From: Haloplanus sp. CK5-1
GTDB lineage: Archaea > Halobacteriota > Halobacteria > Halobacteriales > Haloferacaceae
Direction of reading: 5' to 3'
DNA: 64,000 nucleotides
NCBI RefSeq assembly: GCF_037201915.1
Contig: NZ_CP147505.1
Span: forward strand, 1,798,001-1,862,000
Of this stretch, positions 25,887-33,839 are shown piece after piece. Numbering within the stretch: the stretch's first letter is position 1; every line of letters starts with the position of its first letter. The notes under the pieces are model-generated. The model was not told the origin of the DNA. It ran no database searches and was given only the letters and a program-made list of their open reading frames with translations. The translations under genes and the position numbers were made by a program.

Positions 25887-25893
25887 GCGCGGG
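25874..25893. repeat. 8-bp-stem hairpin, IS200/IS605-type end
   Basis: CCCGCGCC (25874-25881) pairs with GGCGCGGG (25886-25893) around TTTA. With its flank ggagaatac it is almost identical to the hairpin at 21760-21795. It replaces the 3' end of the preceding regulator gene. Confidence 0.6.
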
Positions 25894-26362
25894 ATGAATC
25901 CGACAACACGGAGTCAATCGACGTTACAAGAGCCACTGTGAGAGTTGGCGATGCGTAGCTTTAATTGACAGACAGCCCTCCATATAGGTAGGACTCGGTT
26001 GGGAATAGAGCGATTCCCACCACCCCTACGATGGCGGTCTGTCCGCCCCAAGCAACCAAGCAATAATCGGAACCAGTCTAGTGAACGGTCGGTTCCTATA
26101 ATGAACCGATGCAGTGCCCGACTGCTGTAAGCAGCAACAAGTAACTCCGAGTCCGCTGAAGTCTGCTGGACTCCCTGAGGCAAAAACAACTCTGGGAGTC
26201 CATACACGACCGAGGATAGGAGTACCGGGGGCTTGGCACTCCCAGCAGTCCCACCCGCTACAGTCCGTGAGCATCCCAACGGATTCTTACCGGTTGGATG
26301 CTCGGTGGAACTGCAAACCTGAAATCTCCAACGCTCAGGATTCCTCCGCGTGAACGCGGAGG
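25894..26362 (+). mobile_element. Remnant of a TnpB-type element without its gene
   Basis: No coding frame is convincing here. The stretch starts behind one IS-type hairpin (25874-25893) and ends with another: CCTCCGCG at 26343-26350 and CGCGGAGG at 26355-26362 around TGAA, followed by AGGATGTCAATC. Before it, GAACTGCAAACCTGAAATCT matches the region next to the remnant at 20931-21100. This looks like the two ends and part of the guide-RNA region of an element whose tnpB has been deleted. Confidence 0.45.
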
Positions 26363-26431
26363 AGGATGTCAATCGAAAACGAGATATGTATTGGGCGTGG
26401 ATGACAACCACCCGGCACATACTCAGATAGG

Positions 26432-28000
26432 ATGAATGGATTGATTCGCCGGTATCTGGTCGTCCTCTTCCGATTTCTGCCCTTCGCGCTGGCGTTTCTC
26501 CGTGACCGGCGACGGTTCATCCTGTTCGGCTCACGAAGGCAAGTCGCTGACGAGAAACATCGCCAGCGAGCCGAGCAGATTCGCGATACGATGCTCGAAC
26601 TCGGACCGGCATTCATCAAAGTCGGGCAGGTCCTCTCGACACGCCCCGATATCGTCCCACCAGTCTATGCTGACGTTTTCGGAACCCTTCAAGATGAAGT
26701 TCCCGAAGATGCGGGGGGAGATCCGAAGCAGGTCGTTGACGAAGCACTTGGCGACGAACTCGATCGGTCGACGCTCGAACCAATTGCCGGTGGCTCGCTC
26801 GCGTACGTGTATACTGCCGACTATCGTGATGAGCGAATCGCACTGAAAGTACGACGTCCTGGACTGAAACCCGAGATCGAGCGTGACCTTCGGGTCGTCC
26901 GCGGACTGATTCCGCTGGTGAGCCTCTTCGCGAGCGAACGCCAGCAATATTCGATCGAAAACGCCGCCGCCGACTTCGAGGACATCATCTTGAACGAGTT
27001 GGATTTCGATCGAGAAGGGGCGATCATGGCTGACATCAGGGAGAACTTCGTCGACGACGATCGAGTCGTCATCCCTGACATCTATGAACACCTGTCCTCG
27101 GAGCGCGTGCTGGCGATGGAGTACCTGACCGGCCGGAAAATAACCGACGACGACGCGTTCGACGATGTTGACGTGACGCCACACGAGATGGCAACACGGA
27201 TCATCGAGGTCTATCTGAAGATGGGTCTCGTCGACGGGGTGTTCCACGCTGATCCCCATCCGGGCAACCTCGCTGTCACTGATGCCGGTCGTCTGCTACT
27301 CTTCGACTTTGGGATGAGCGAACGCCTCCCAGCCACCGGTCAGGAGGACATCATCGGGCTCTATCGGGCGCTCGTCCGTCGCGACGTGGACGACCTGGTC
27401 GACGCGCTCATCGCACTCGACGTCCTCGAACCACACGTCAATCGTGCCGAGGTCAGCCGGGTTCTCGAACTCGTCATCGAGAATCTCGAAGGCCGATCGG
27501 AGATCACCTGGCGGATGATCATCACGGAGTTGACGACAATGCTTCGAGATTTCCCGTTTCGTATTCCGCCGGACGTGATGCTACTCATTCGGGTCGGGAC
27601 CGTCGGTGAAGGCGTCTGTCGACAGCTTGATCCCGAGTTCGACTTCCTCGCAGTCGTGCGTTCCTTCCTCGTCGAGCAGGGACTCATCGAGAGCGAACTC
27701 GATGCAATCATCGAAGAGACGTGGACAGACATTCGCCGATCGCTCCCTGCTCTAGCACGAGTCCCGTCCCGATTCGATCGAACGTTGTATCGGCTCGAAC
27801 GCGGCGAGCTGGTCGTCCGTACGGAGCCTGTTGGTGGACACAGGATGGGTGATCACGATCTCGGATATGCGGTGCTCGCCGGAGCGCTCGTCGTGGCAGC
27901 AGCGATTCTGACGTTTCACGATCAACCGTACGAGCTTCCTGTCCTTGCCGTCGCAGCCGGCTTTCTCCTCGTCTATCTTGTTCGGCGTCGGCTATCATGA
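26432..28000 (+). CDS. UbiB/ABC1 (AarF) family atypical kinase
   Basis: This 522-residue protein has the hallmarks of the UbiB family. The N-terminal KxGQ motif is in PAFIKVGQVLSTRPDIVP (K63-Q66). The nucleotide loop is GGSLAYVYTADYRDERIALK, an alanine-rich-type loop with the ATP lysine. The catalytic FHADPHPGNLAV and the metal-binding LLFDFGMSERL come later. Two helices at the C-terminus (AVLAGALVVAAAILTF and LAVAAGFLLVYLV) anchor it in the membrane. In other organisms these ATPases support isoprenoid quinone synthesis and lipid homeostasis. It stands alone between mobile-element remnants, and a second chromosomal copy is likely because the gene family is common in haloarchaea. Confidence 0.85.
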   Translation: MNGLIRRYLVVLFRFLPFALAFLRDRRRFILFGSRRQVADEKHRQRAEQIRDTMLELGPAFIKVGQVLSTRPDIVPPVYADVFGTLQDEVPEDAGGDPKQVVDEALGDELDRSTLEPIAGGSLAYVYTADYRDERIALKVRRPGLKPEIERDLRVVRGLIPLVSLFASERQQYSIENAAADFEDIILNELDFDREGAIMADIRENFVDDDRVVIPDIYEHLSSERVLAMEYLTGRKITDDDAFDDVDVTPHEMATRIIEVYLKMGLVDGVFHADPHPGNLAVTDAGRLLLFDFGMSERLPATGQEDIIGLYRALVRRDVDDLVDALIALDVLEPHVNRAEVSRVLELVIENLEGRSEITWRMIITELTTMLRDFPFRIPPDVMLLIRVGTVGEGVCRQLDPEFDFLAVVRSFLVEQGLIESELDAIIEETWTDIRRSLPALARVPSRFDRTLYRLERGELVVRTEPVGGHRMGDHDLGYAVLAGALVVAAAILTFHDQPYELPVLAVAAGFLLVYLVRRRLS

Positions 28001-28141
28001 CATCGGGATTCGGGGGTTACTAAACGAGCAGGCATCGGATTCAATTCTCCGTGTGCAGGATTGCGAATCCGCCTGTATCGTGGGAACTGACCTGCTACAC
28101 TATACCAGCTCCCACCGTTGGTAGACGGGAGGCGCTTCACA

Positions 28142-28261
28142 ATGGACGCATTTGTCATGAAAAGGGTCGGTGAAACCGGATTCGCGGATAAAGACGTACC
28201 GGAAGCCGGCCCAATGGACGCCGTCATTCGCCCGACAAAAGGACTCGTGTGCACGTCAGAC
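28142..28261 (+). pseudogene. Alcohol dehydrogenase, N-terminal fragment cut by IS6
   Basis: From ATG 28142 the frame reads DAFVMKRVGETGFADKDVPE and AGPMDAVIRPTKGLVCTSD. This is the N-terminus of zinc-type NAD(P)-dependent alcohol dehydrogenases, including a V-I-R-P-T-x-x-L-V-C-T-S-D segment with the first zinc Cys. The IS6 element starts at 28262, so only about 40 residues remain. The rest of the gene is not found beyond the element, so sequence was also lost at the junction. Confidence 0.65.
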
Positions 28262-28952
28262 GGTCGCGTTAACTTTGGCGTGAGTTGTGCCGGACGGCGA
28301 GGGCTTTGAGCCACGATTCTGCTGTCTGCGGTTCGACATGGCTGAAACTAGTTGCGAACGATGAGGTTCGTCGTTCTATCTCCCAAAAGACACGTTCGAT
28401 GGCATTCCGATTCCCGTGTGAAATCATCTGGAATCGGTACCCGTCTTCGTCGAGGACGTTCACTAGATAATCGGCGTCATCGACGAGAAATTCGACGCCA
28501 TCTAGCCGATATCGTCGATGAAGCTCGGTCAGAAACCATCGCGTCGTCTGTTTCGTCGTCGCTGGAAACAGCCTGAAATGCAGGATTTCGTTCGTTTGGG
28601 GATCGACGGCACCGTACAGCCAGTAGTCGTCACCGTTGATGCGGATCACTTTCTCGTCGACCGCGAGTTGATCCGCACTCACCGTCGAAACCGGCTGTAG
28701 CTCGGCCTTGTGCACCCAGTTGTGAACCGCGACGTGACTACGTTTGACTCCCAACTCATCGAGAAACTGACTGGCATCCCTTGTTGACATACCTGCGAGA
28801 TGACACCGGATACCCACTTGAATCGCCCACTCGGGAGTCCGCTTTCGCTCCACAAACGACAAGTCGATCCACTCGATACACTTGCTGAGGCGTTCGGATT
28901 CTGCCATAGACACTCAGAAATCGAACGCCTCATCCTCTAACTTAACGCGACC
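28262..28952. mobile_element. IS6-family element at the accessory/core boundary
   Basis: The ends share the sequence GGTCGCGTTAA (28262-28272, and its complement 28942-28952), giving an element of 691 bp with one transposase gene on the minus strand. The flanking eight bases (cgtcagac and cgccgaac) are not identical, so no target duplication survives. Together with the cut alcohol dehydrogenase this suggests recombination after insertion. The right end lies about 20 bases before the TATA box of the cold-shock gene. Confidence 0.75.
28269..28913 (-). CDS. IS6-family transposase
   Basis: A 214-residue DDE transposase in one intact frame. It has the helix-turn-helix segment GIRCHLAGMSTRDASQFLDE, then LAVDEKVIRINGDDYWLYGA with the first Asp, GVEFLVDDADYLVNVL with the second and GNRNAIERVFWEIERRT with the Glu. 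Its sequence differs clearly from the other two IS6 copies in the window, so it is a separate insertion sequence. Such enzymes form cointegrates by replicative transposition, which can join DNA from different replicons. Confidence 0.85.
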   Translation of the reverse strand: MSMAESERLSKCIEWIDLSFVERKRTPEWAIQVGIRCHLAGMSTRDASQFLDELGVKRSHVAVHNWVHKAELQPVSTVSADQLAVDEKVIRINGDDYWLYGAVDPQTNEILHFRLFPATTKQTTRWFLTELHRRYRLDGVEFLVDDADYLVNVLDEDGYRFQMISHGNRNAIERVFWEIERRTSSFATSFSHVEPQTAESWLKALAVRHNSRQS

Positions 28953-28971
28953 CGCCGAACTCCCGGAAACC

Positions 28972-28979
28972 TTATATTA
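28972..28979 (+). promoter_or_regulatory. TATA box of the cold-shock gene
   Basis: TTATATTA lies 25-32 bases before the ATG at 29004, the spacing of an archaeal TATA box for a transcript with almost no leader. The IS6 element ends 19 bases upstream, so any upstream control sites of this gene would be provided by the element. Confidence 0.55.
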
Positions 28980-29003
28980 TTGCTTTCCGTCTTAGTCCAC
29001 GCA

Positions 29004-29198
29004 ATGGCGACAGGTACGGTTGCGTTCTTTAACGACACTGGCGGTTACGGGTTCATCGAGACCGAAGATTCCGACGAAGACGTGTTCTTCCACATGGAGG
29101 ACATCGGCGGCCCGGACCTCGAAGAGGGACAGGAAGTCGAATTCGACATCGAACAGGCCGACAAAGGCCCCCGAGCGACCAACCTCCAGCGACTGTAG
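29004..29198 (+). CDS. cspA: Cold-shock domain protein
   Basis: A 64-residue cold-shock domain covering the whole protein. It starts [20 protein letters not shown], with RNP1 (GYGFIE) and RNP2 (DVFFHM), and ends [10 protein letters not shown]. These proteins bind single-stranded RNA and DNA and act as RNA chaperones. The ATG at 29004 is preferred over an upstream TTG because of the TATA box at 28972 and because the family starts at this position. It is the first gene of the GC-rich core part and converges with the photolyase-related gene. Confidence 0.92.
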   Translation: MATGTVAFFNDTGGYGFIETEDSDEDVFFHMEDIGGPDLEEGQEVEFDIEQADKGPRATNLQRL

Positions 29199-29269
29199 GT
29201 CCGGGCACCACCCGACCGCTCGAACGGCGCTGGACGAGCACTTCCTTTTTCACCCACCCGAAGCCGCCG

Positions 29270-30760
29270 CTACAGCGTCCCGTCCGCCGCCCGCTCTCGC
29301 ACGGTCGCCGCCCGCTCCCTGATCGCCTCGTACGCCGATTCGGACTTCCGGTCGACGTGACTGTACATCAGTCCCATCCGCCCGGTTCCACGGAGGTGGT
29401 CCTCGTGGTCGTCGAGGAAGTCCCAGTACAGCGCGTTGAACGGGCAGGCGTCCTCGCCCGTGGTCGCGTCCACGTCGTACGGACAGTCCGCACAGTGGTC
29501 GCTCATTCGGTCGACGTAGCTGCCCGAGGAGACGTACGGTTTCGAGGTGAACGCGTCGGTGGCGAACGTCCCCATTCCGAGGACGTTCGGCGTCGTCACC
29601 CAGTGATAGGCGTCGACGAAGCCGAAGTGGAACCACTCGTTCAGCCGGTGTGGGTCCGCGCCGTACAGCGTCGCAAAGTTCGACAGCACCATCAGACGCT
29701 CGATGTGGTGGGCGTAGCCGTCGTCGTAGACGTGCGAGACCGCCTCGTCGAGACACCGCATCCGCGTCCCCTCGCCGTCGTAGAGGGGAGGGAGGTCCCG
29801 CGAGCGGTCCAGGAGGTCTCCTTCGGCCAACTCCGGCATCGTCCGCCGGTAGACGTGGCGCATGAACTCCCGCCAGCCGAGAACCTGCCTGACGAAGCCC
29901 TCGACGCTCGCGACGGGCGCGTCGCCGCGGTCGTAGGCTGCCACGGCGGCGTCGATTACCTCCCTCGGGTGGAGCAGACCGAGGTTGAGCGACGACGAGA
30001 GGAGCGAGTGGGCGAGCGCCGCCTCTCCGCCAACCATCGCGTCTTGGTACGGGCCGAACTCGGGGAGCCGATGGGTGACGAAGTGGTCGAGGGCCGTCAG
30101 CGCCTCGTCGCGGGTGACGGGCCAGTCGAACCTCTCGGCCCGCCCCCAGGTGTCGAACCGATCGGTCACCCAGGCGAGCGTCTCCCGGGTCAGGGCGTCC
30201 GGTTCGAACCGCGGGACCGGCGGCGGCGACCAGTCCGACGGCGGTGTCTCTCGGTTCTCCTCGTCGTAGTTCCACCGTCCGCCCACGGGGTCGTCGCCGT
30301 CCATCAGCACGTCCTCTTGGCGGCGCATCCACCGGTAGAAGTCCTCGTGGCGGAAGTCGTCACCGTCGTGCCAGTCGTCGAACGCCGCGGGCGAGCGGAG
30401 GAACCGGTCGTCCTCCACGAGCGTCAGCGATCCGCCGCGGGCGTCGACGAGTTCGTGCAGGCGCTCGCCGGCACCGTGGCTCGGGGGCTCCATGAGTCGA
30501 AGGTCGTCGCCCGGATACGCCTCGAAGTGGTCGTCGAGACCCGCTCCGAACGTCTCCGCCCGGCGGTACGCCACCTCGTACCCCGCCTCGCGCAGTCGGT
30601 CCCGAGCGTGGCGCATCGCGGCGAAGACGAGCGTGAGCTTCTGTGGGTGGTACGATCGACGGTCGGCGAAAGCCGTCGCCTCGATCAGCAACACCCGGTC
30701 AGCGCCGTCGAGGACGTCGCTCTCCGGGTGGAGTTGGTCGCCGAGGAGCCAGACGGTCAT
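29270..30760 (-). CDS. Photolyase-related FeS flavoprotein (FeS-BCP/DPRP type)
   Basis: A 496-residue protein starting at ATG 30760 (MTVWLLGDQLHPESDVLDG), the usual start of the deoxyribodipyrimidine-photolyase-related family. The N-terminal Rossmann part is followed by a helical FAD domain with QVLGWREFMRHVYRRTMP and HIERLMVLSNFATLYGADPH. Near the end are CADCPYDVDATTGEDACPFN and NALYWDFLDDH, with cysteines for an iron-sulfur cluster. Relatives repair (6-4) photoproducts using light. That function fits an organism in sun-exposed brine but is inferred. The longer frame to 30874 has no support. It faces away from no close partner and converges with cspA. Confidence 0.88.
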   Translation of the reverse strand: MTVWLLGDQLHPESDVLDGADRVLLIEATAFADRRSYHPQKLTLVFAAMRHARDRLREAGYEVAYRRAETFGAGLDDHFEAYPGDDLRLMEPPSHGAGERLHELVDARGGSLTLVEDDRFLRSPAAFDDWHDGDDFRHEDFYRWMRRQEDVLMDGDDPVGGRWNYDEENRETPPSDWSPPPVPRFEPDALTRETLAWVTDRFDTWGRAERFDWPVTRDEALTALDHFVTHRLPEFGPYQDAMVGGEAALAHSLLSSSLNLGLLHPREVIDAAVAAYDRGDAPVASVEGFVRQVLGWREFMRHVYRRTMPELAEGDLLDRSRDLPPLYDGEGTRMRCLDEAVSHVYDDGYAHHIERLMVLSNFATLYGADPHRLNEWFHFGFVDAYHWVTTPNVLGMGTFATDAFTSKPYVSSGSYVDRMSDHCADCPYDVDATTGEDACPFNALYWDFLDDHEDHLRGTGRMGLMYSHVDRKSESAYEAIRERAATVRERAADGTL

Positions 30761-30860
30761 GGTCGCCGTTCGAGCGGGACCGGGAAAACGGTGTGCCCGA
30801 CACCCTCCACGGGTCGGGGGCGCGTCGGCGGCCCGTCGTGGAGTCGCTCGTCCGAGTGGG

Positions 30861-31538
30861 TTAGAGCAGCCCACCGCCCGACCGAACCGCTTCCAGATCG
30901 TCGATATACTGCTGCTCCGTGCCCTCGCGGTCGCGATACGCGCGTTCGACGTAGCCGTCGGCGTTCACGAGGAGGACGAGTCCGATGTGGGTGAACATGT
31001 ACCCCTCACCGTCTTTCGGTTCGTCCCGTTCGAAGGCGAAGCCGAACTCCGATTCGAGGACGGTCTCGGCTCGGTCCGGACCGTCCGGACGCAGGAAGTG
31101 CCAGTTGCCGGCGTCCAGGTCGACGTTCATCGCCTCCGCGTACTCGCGGAGACGACCGGCCGTATCGCGCTCGGGGTCGAACGTGATCGGGTAGAGTCCG
31201 ATCCCGTCGGCGTAGTCGTTCCGGACGCTGTGTATCTGTACCTCGCGGAGCGCGGAGACGAGGCGCGGACAGATGCTGTTGCAGTTCGAGTAGAAGAAGC
31301 TCACCAACATCGGTCGATCCACGCCGTGCAGGTCGATCGACTCCCCGGTCAGCGGATCGGGGAGGCTCACGTCCGGAATCCGTTCGCCCCACGCGGGGTA
31401 GGCGAGCGCCTCGCTCGTCACCCCCTCCCTCCGCTCGGGTTCGCCGAGCGTGGTGTTCGGGTCGCCACCGCCGAGGCAACCGGCCACCGCACCGACTGCC
31501 GTCGCGCCGAGCGCACCGAGATACGTCCGTCGGTCCAT
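30861..31538 (-). CDS. Sco1/SenC-like copper chaperone, lipoprotein
   Basis: This 225-residue protein has a Tat-like signal with RR at residues 3-4 and a lipobox cysteine at C21, then a thioredoxin fold. The copper motif CxxxCP is present as C86-N-S-I-C90-P in FFYSNCNSICPRLV. A late histidine in MFTHIGLVLLV would be the third copper ligand. Sco proteins deliver copper to the CuA centre of cytochrome oxidase or reduce its cysteines. It is the last gene in a run of four minus-strand genes (DsbA-like, TlpA-like, CcdA, Sco) that all handle extracytoplasmic thiols or copper. Confidence 0.85.
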   Translation of the reverse strand: MDRRTYLGALGATAVGAVAGCLGGGDPNTTLGEPERREGVTSEALAYPAWGERIPDVSLPDPLTGESIDLHGVDRPMLVSFFYSNCNSICPRLVSALREVQIHSVRNDYADGIGLYPITFDPERDTAGRLREYAEAMNVDLDAGNWHFLRPDGPDRAETVLESEFGFAFERDEPKDGEGYMFTHIGLVLLVNADGYVERAYRDREGTEQQYIDDLEAVRSGGGLL

Positions 31539-31599
31539 ATCCGTCGTGACGATACGGACCCGATGCTCAAAGCGCGTCTGGTCCGGCCGTCGAAGCTGT

Positions 31600-32262
31600 T
31601 CAGACGAGGCCGAGATACCGGAGCGACGCGACGGCTTGGGCCAGTCCGGCGAGGATCATGGCGACGCCGGCCAGTCGCTGAACGGTTCCGATCCGCTCGC
31701 TCCACGCCCGGACTGCGTCGCTCCCGACGGCCGCGAGGAGCGTCGTGCCGGTCAGGGGGAGCGCCGCCGCCGCGGCGTACCCCCCGACTGCGACGGCCGC
31801 TTGCAGCGGTCCGAGCGTGAGCGCCTGGGTGAACACGCCGACGACGACCGGGACGACACAACCCGCGGCTGCGAGGGCGTATCCCCCGCCGAACACGGCC
31901 GCCCCAGTGACCGACGCACGACGCTCCGGTAACCGGATGTGGAGACCCGGCGTCCGTCCGGTCGAATAGAGGACGCCCAGACCGACGAGCACGGCGCCGG
32001 CCAGTGGTTCGAGGAGTGTCAGGCGCCGAACTAGCCTCCCACCGACTGCGAGCAGGACACCACCCGCCGACGCGAGGACGGCGACGGCTCCCGCCGAGGC
32101 TGCGAGGCCACGGATGGCTGCCCCGCCCACACCACCGTCGGCCGTCTGGAGGGTGTAGCCGACGTATCCCGGCAGGAGCGGGTAGGCACAGGGGGCGAAA
32201 AACGTCGCGAGGCCGGCACTCACCGCGAACGCGAGCGTCCCGGCGACGGACGCGTCGGTCAC
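31600..32262 (-). CDS. ccdA: CcdA/DsbD-type transmembrane thiol transporter
   Basis: A 220-residue protein with six predicted membrane helices. One cysteine is in the first helix (ATFFAPCAYPLLPGYVGY) and a second in the fourth (ALAAAGCVVPVVVG). This is the CcdA pattern for passing electrons from cytoplasmic thioredoxin to outside partners. The start is GTG 32262, which overlaps the stop of the TlpA-like gene in GTGA, so the two are translationally coupled; the longer open frame to 32448 only shadows that gene. Its likely partner is the TlpA-like protein next to it, and possibly the Sco protein. Confidence 0.85.
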   Translation of the reverse strand: MTDASVAGTLAFAVSAGLATFFAPCAYPLLPGYVGYTLQTADGGVGGAAIRGLAASAGAVAVLASAGGVLLAVGGRLVRRLTLLEPLAGAVLVGLGVLYSTGRTPGLHIRLPERRASVTGAAVFGGGYALAAAGCVVPVVVGVFTQALTLGPLQAAVAVGGYAAAAALPLTGTTLLAAVGSDAVRAWSERIGTVQRLAGVAMILAGLAQAVASLRYLGLV

Positions 32263-32816
32263 GACAGGACCGAGGCGATCCGTCGATCCAACGTCTCGGT
32301 GGACGCGACACCCCCGTGAGACCACGCGATCGATCCCGACGCGTCCGTGACGGCGAGATAGGGGAGGCCGTCGGCACCGAGCGCGGCCAGCAGGCTCCCG
32401 TCGGGGTCGTGGCCGAGCGCCCAACGGCCGTCGTTGTCGCGCCACCACGCCCGCAGGGCCTCCCGATCGAGTCCACCGCCGAACCGTTCGTTGGTGACCG
32501 AGACGAACGCCACGCGGTCGGCGTAACGATCGTGCACCGCTCCGAGCGCGTCCATCTGCCGGACACAGGGCTCACACCACGTCGCGAAACAGTCGACCAC
32601 GGTGGGGGTCCCCGTCGCCGGCACGGACGCACGCCCGGCCGTCGATCCGGTGGCGTCGACGGTCGACACCTCGACCGGGAGACGGCTCTCGCTGCCCGTC
32701 CCGAGGTCGATCGTGTCGCCGCCGATGACGGCACTCCCGACGAAACCGACACCCACGAGGCCGGCGAGGAGGTGGCGGCGGCCAAGCGTCCGACGAGAAG
32801 TCGGATCGTCACTCAT
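32259..32816 (-). CDS. TlpA/ResA-like thiol-disulfide oxidoreductase
   Basis: A 185-residue protein with a basic start and one hydrophobic segment (RRHLLAGLVGVGFVGSAVIG). It is therefore membrane-anchored or exported by Tat, and has a thioredoxin fold outside the cell. The active site is W80-C81-E-P-C84, with a further cysteine at C76. The cis-Pro region is GADGLPYLAVTD. It would reduce disulfides in cytochrome or oxidase assembly, using electrons from CcdA. Its stop overlaps the GTG of ccdA by four bases. A DsbA-like gene lies 54 bases upstream. Confidence 0.85.
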   Translation of the reverse strand: MSDDPTSRRTLGRRHLLAGLVGVGFVGSAVIGGDTIDLGTGSESRLPVEVSTVDATGSTAGRASVPATGTPTVVDCFATWCEPCVRQMDALGAVHDRYADRVAFVSVTNERFGGGLDREALRAWWRDNDGRWALGHDPDGSLLAALGADGLPYLAVTDASGSIAWSHGGVASTETLDRRIASVLS

Positions 32817-32870
32817 CGGCCCGACCTTCGGAGTCGGCGGTCTAAGCGTTCATGGTGCGTCCATCGAAAG

Positions 32871-33509
32871 CTACCGCTGAGCCTCGATCGCGGCGGAGAT
32901 GGCGTCGTACGTCGGCTCGACGAGTCGGTCGCCGACGAACACGCCCGGCGTCCCCTCAACCCCGCTGTCGAGCCCCGACTGTCGGTCGGCCTCCAACACC
33001 GGGCGGTAGGTCTCGTTGACCGCGTCGGCCTGGATCGCACACCCCGGCGCGCCCACGTCCTCGGCGAGGTCGGTGATGAGCGCCGGCGAGAAGTCACCCT
33101 GGTTCTCGAACAGCGCGTGGGCGTACTCGAAGAAGGCCTCGTCGCCGACCTCGTCCTGCACCCCGCGGGCGGCGCTCCCGGCCTGCCACGACCACCGTTC
33201 GTCGACCGGGATCGGGAAGTCGTGGTGCTCGAACCGGATCACGCCCGGTTCGACGTACTCCGACCGGAGTTCCGGGATCACCTCGAGGCTGAACGTCGCA
33301 CAGTGGGGACAGGAAAAGTCCTCGAACGCCGCGACGGTCACGTCGGGGTCGTCCGGTCCCAGCGTCGGTGCCGGCAGTTCGGCCACCGTCGGTTCGTCGC
33401 CGGCGTCGCAGTCTTCGGTCCCGCCACCGCCACCGCCGCCGAGACACCCCGCCGAGAGCCCCGCGAGACCGGCCGTCGCCGCGAGATAGGCGCGTCTGGT
33501 GCGTTCCAT
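32871..33509 (-). CDS. DsbA-like thiol-disulfide oxidoreductase, lipoprotein
   Basis: From ATG 33509 the 212-residue protein has a twin-Arg signal (RTRRAYLAATAGLAGLSAGC) with lipobox cysteine C22, then a Gly-rich linker. A DsbA/thioredoxin-4 domain follows, with the site F-S-C67-P-H-C70 in AFEDFSCPHCATFSLEVIPE and the cis-Pro loop GVEGTPGVFVG. It should act outside the membrane as a disulfide oxidase or isomerase. The CPHC site is the classical DsbA site. It is the first gene of the four-gene thiol/copper cluster. It is divergent from a small DUF1918-like gene, with 118 bases between. Confidence 0.87.
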   Translation of the reverse strand: MERTRRAYLAATAGLAGLSAGCLGGGGGGGTEDCDAGDEPTVAELPAPTLGPDDPDVTVAAFEDFSCPHCATFSLEVIPELRSEYVEPGVIRFEHHDFPIPVDERWSWQAGSAARGVQDEVGDEAFFEYAHALFENQGDFSPALITDLAEDVGAPGCAIQADAVNETYRPVLEADRQSGLDSGVEGTPGVFVGDRLVEPTYDAISAAIEAQR

Positions 33510-33627
33510 ACGGTCGGATCGGGGCGGGCCCGACTTATCCCTCTCGGTCCTCGAGTTCGGCCGCGTCGAACGCGGCCTCGGCCGGCGAATCAGGGCGTTT
33601 TTATGCGCTCCGGCGGAAGGTCGTGGC

Positions 33628-33822
33628 ATGAGCTTCGAGAAAGAGGACGAAGTCGTACTCCACGACAAACACAGCGAGTACGACGGCGAGGCGGGGACGA
33701 TCACACAGGTGATGGAGACGATGTTCGGCGACGCCACGTACACGATCAGCTTCGAGGACGGTCAGGAGACCGGCGTTCCCCAGGACGCCCTCGAACGCGT
33801 CGACGACACGGACGACGAGTAA
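33628..33822 (+). CDS. Small DUF1918-like protein
   Basis: A 64-residue protein, SFEKEDEVVLHDKHSEYDGE followed by GTITQVMETMFGDATYTISF and EDGQETGVPQDALE. The pattern is an SH3-like small barrel as in DUF1918/KOW-like proteins. The start at ATG 33628 is supported by TTTTTATG about 30 bases upstream, giving a leaderless message. Function unknown. It is followed after 17 bases by a COG1325-type RNA-binding protein gene, and they may share a transcript. Confidence 0.65.
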   Translation: MSFEKEDEVVLHDKHSEYDGEAGTITQVMETMFGDATYTISFEDGQETGVPQDALERVDDTDDE

Positions 33823-33839
33823 CCCGCTGCCCGCACCGT

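Noticed and set aside
25914-26420. 168-codon minus-strand frame behind the truncated regulator
   Set aside because: No motif; the DNA is better explained as ends and guide-RNA region of a TnpB-type element.
32004-33839. Long 5' extension of the RNA-binding protein frame
   Set aside because: It runs antisense through CcdA, TlpA and DsbA-like genes. The conserved N-terminus starts at 33840.
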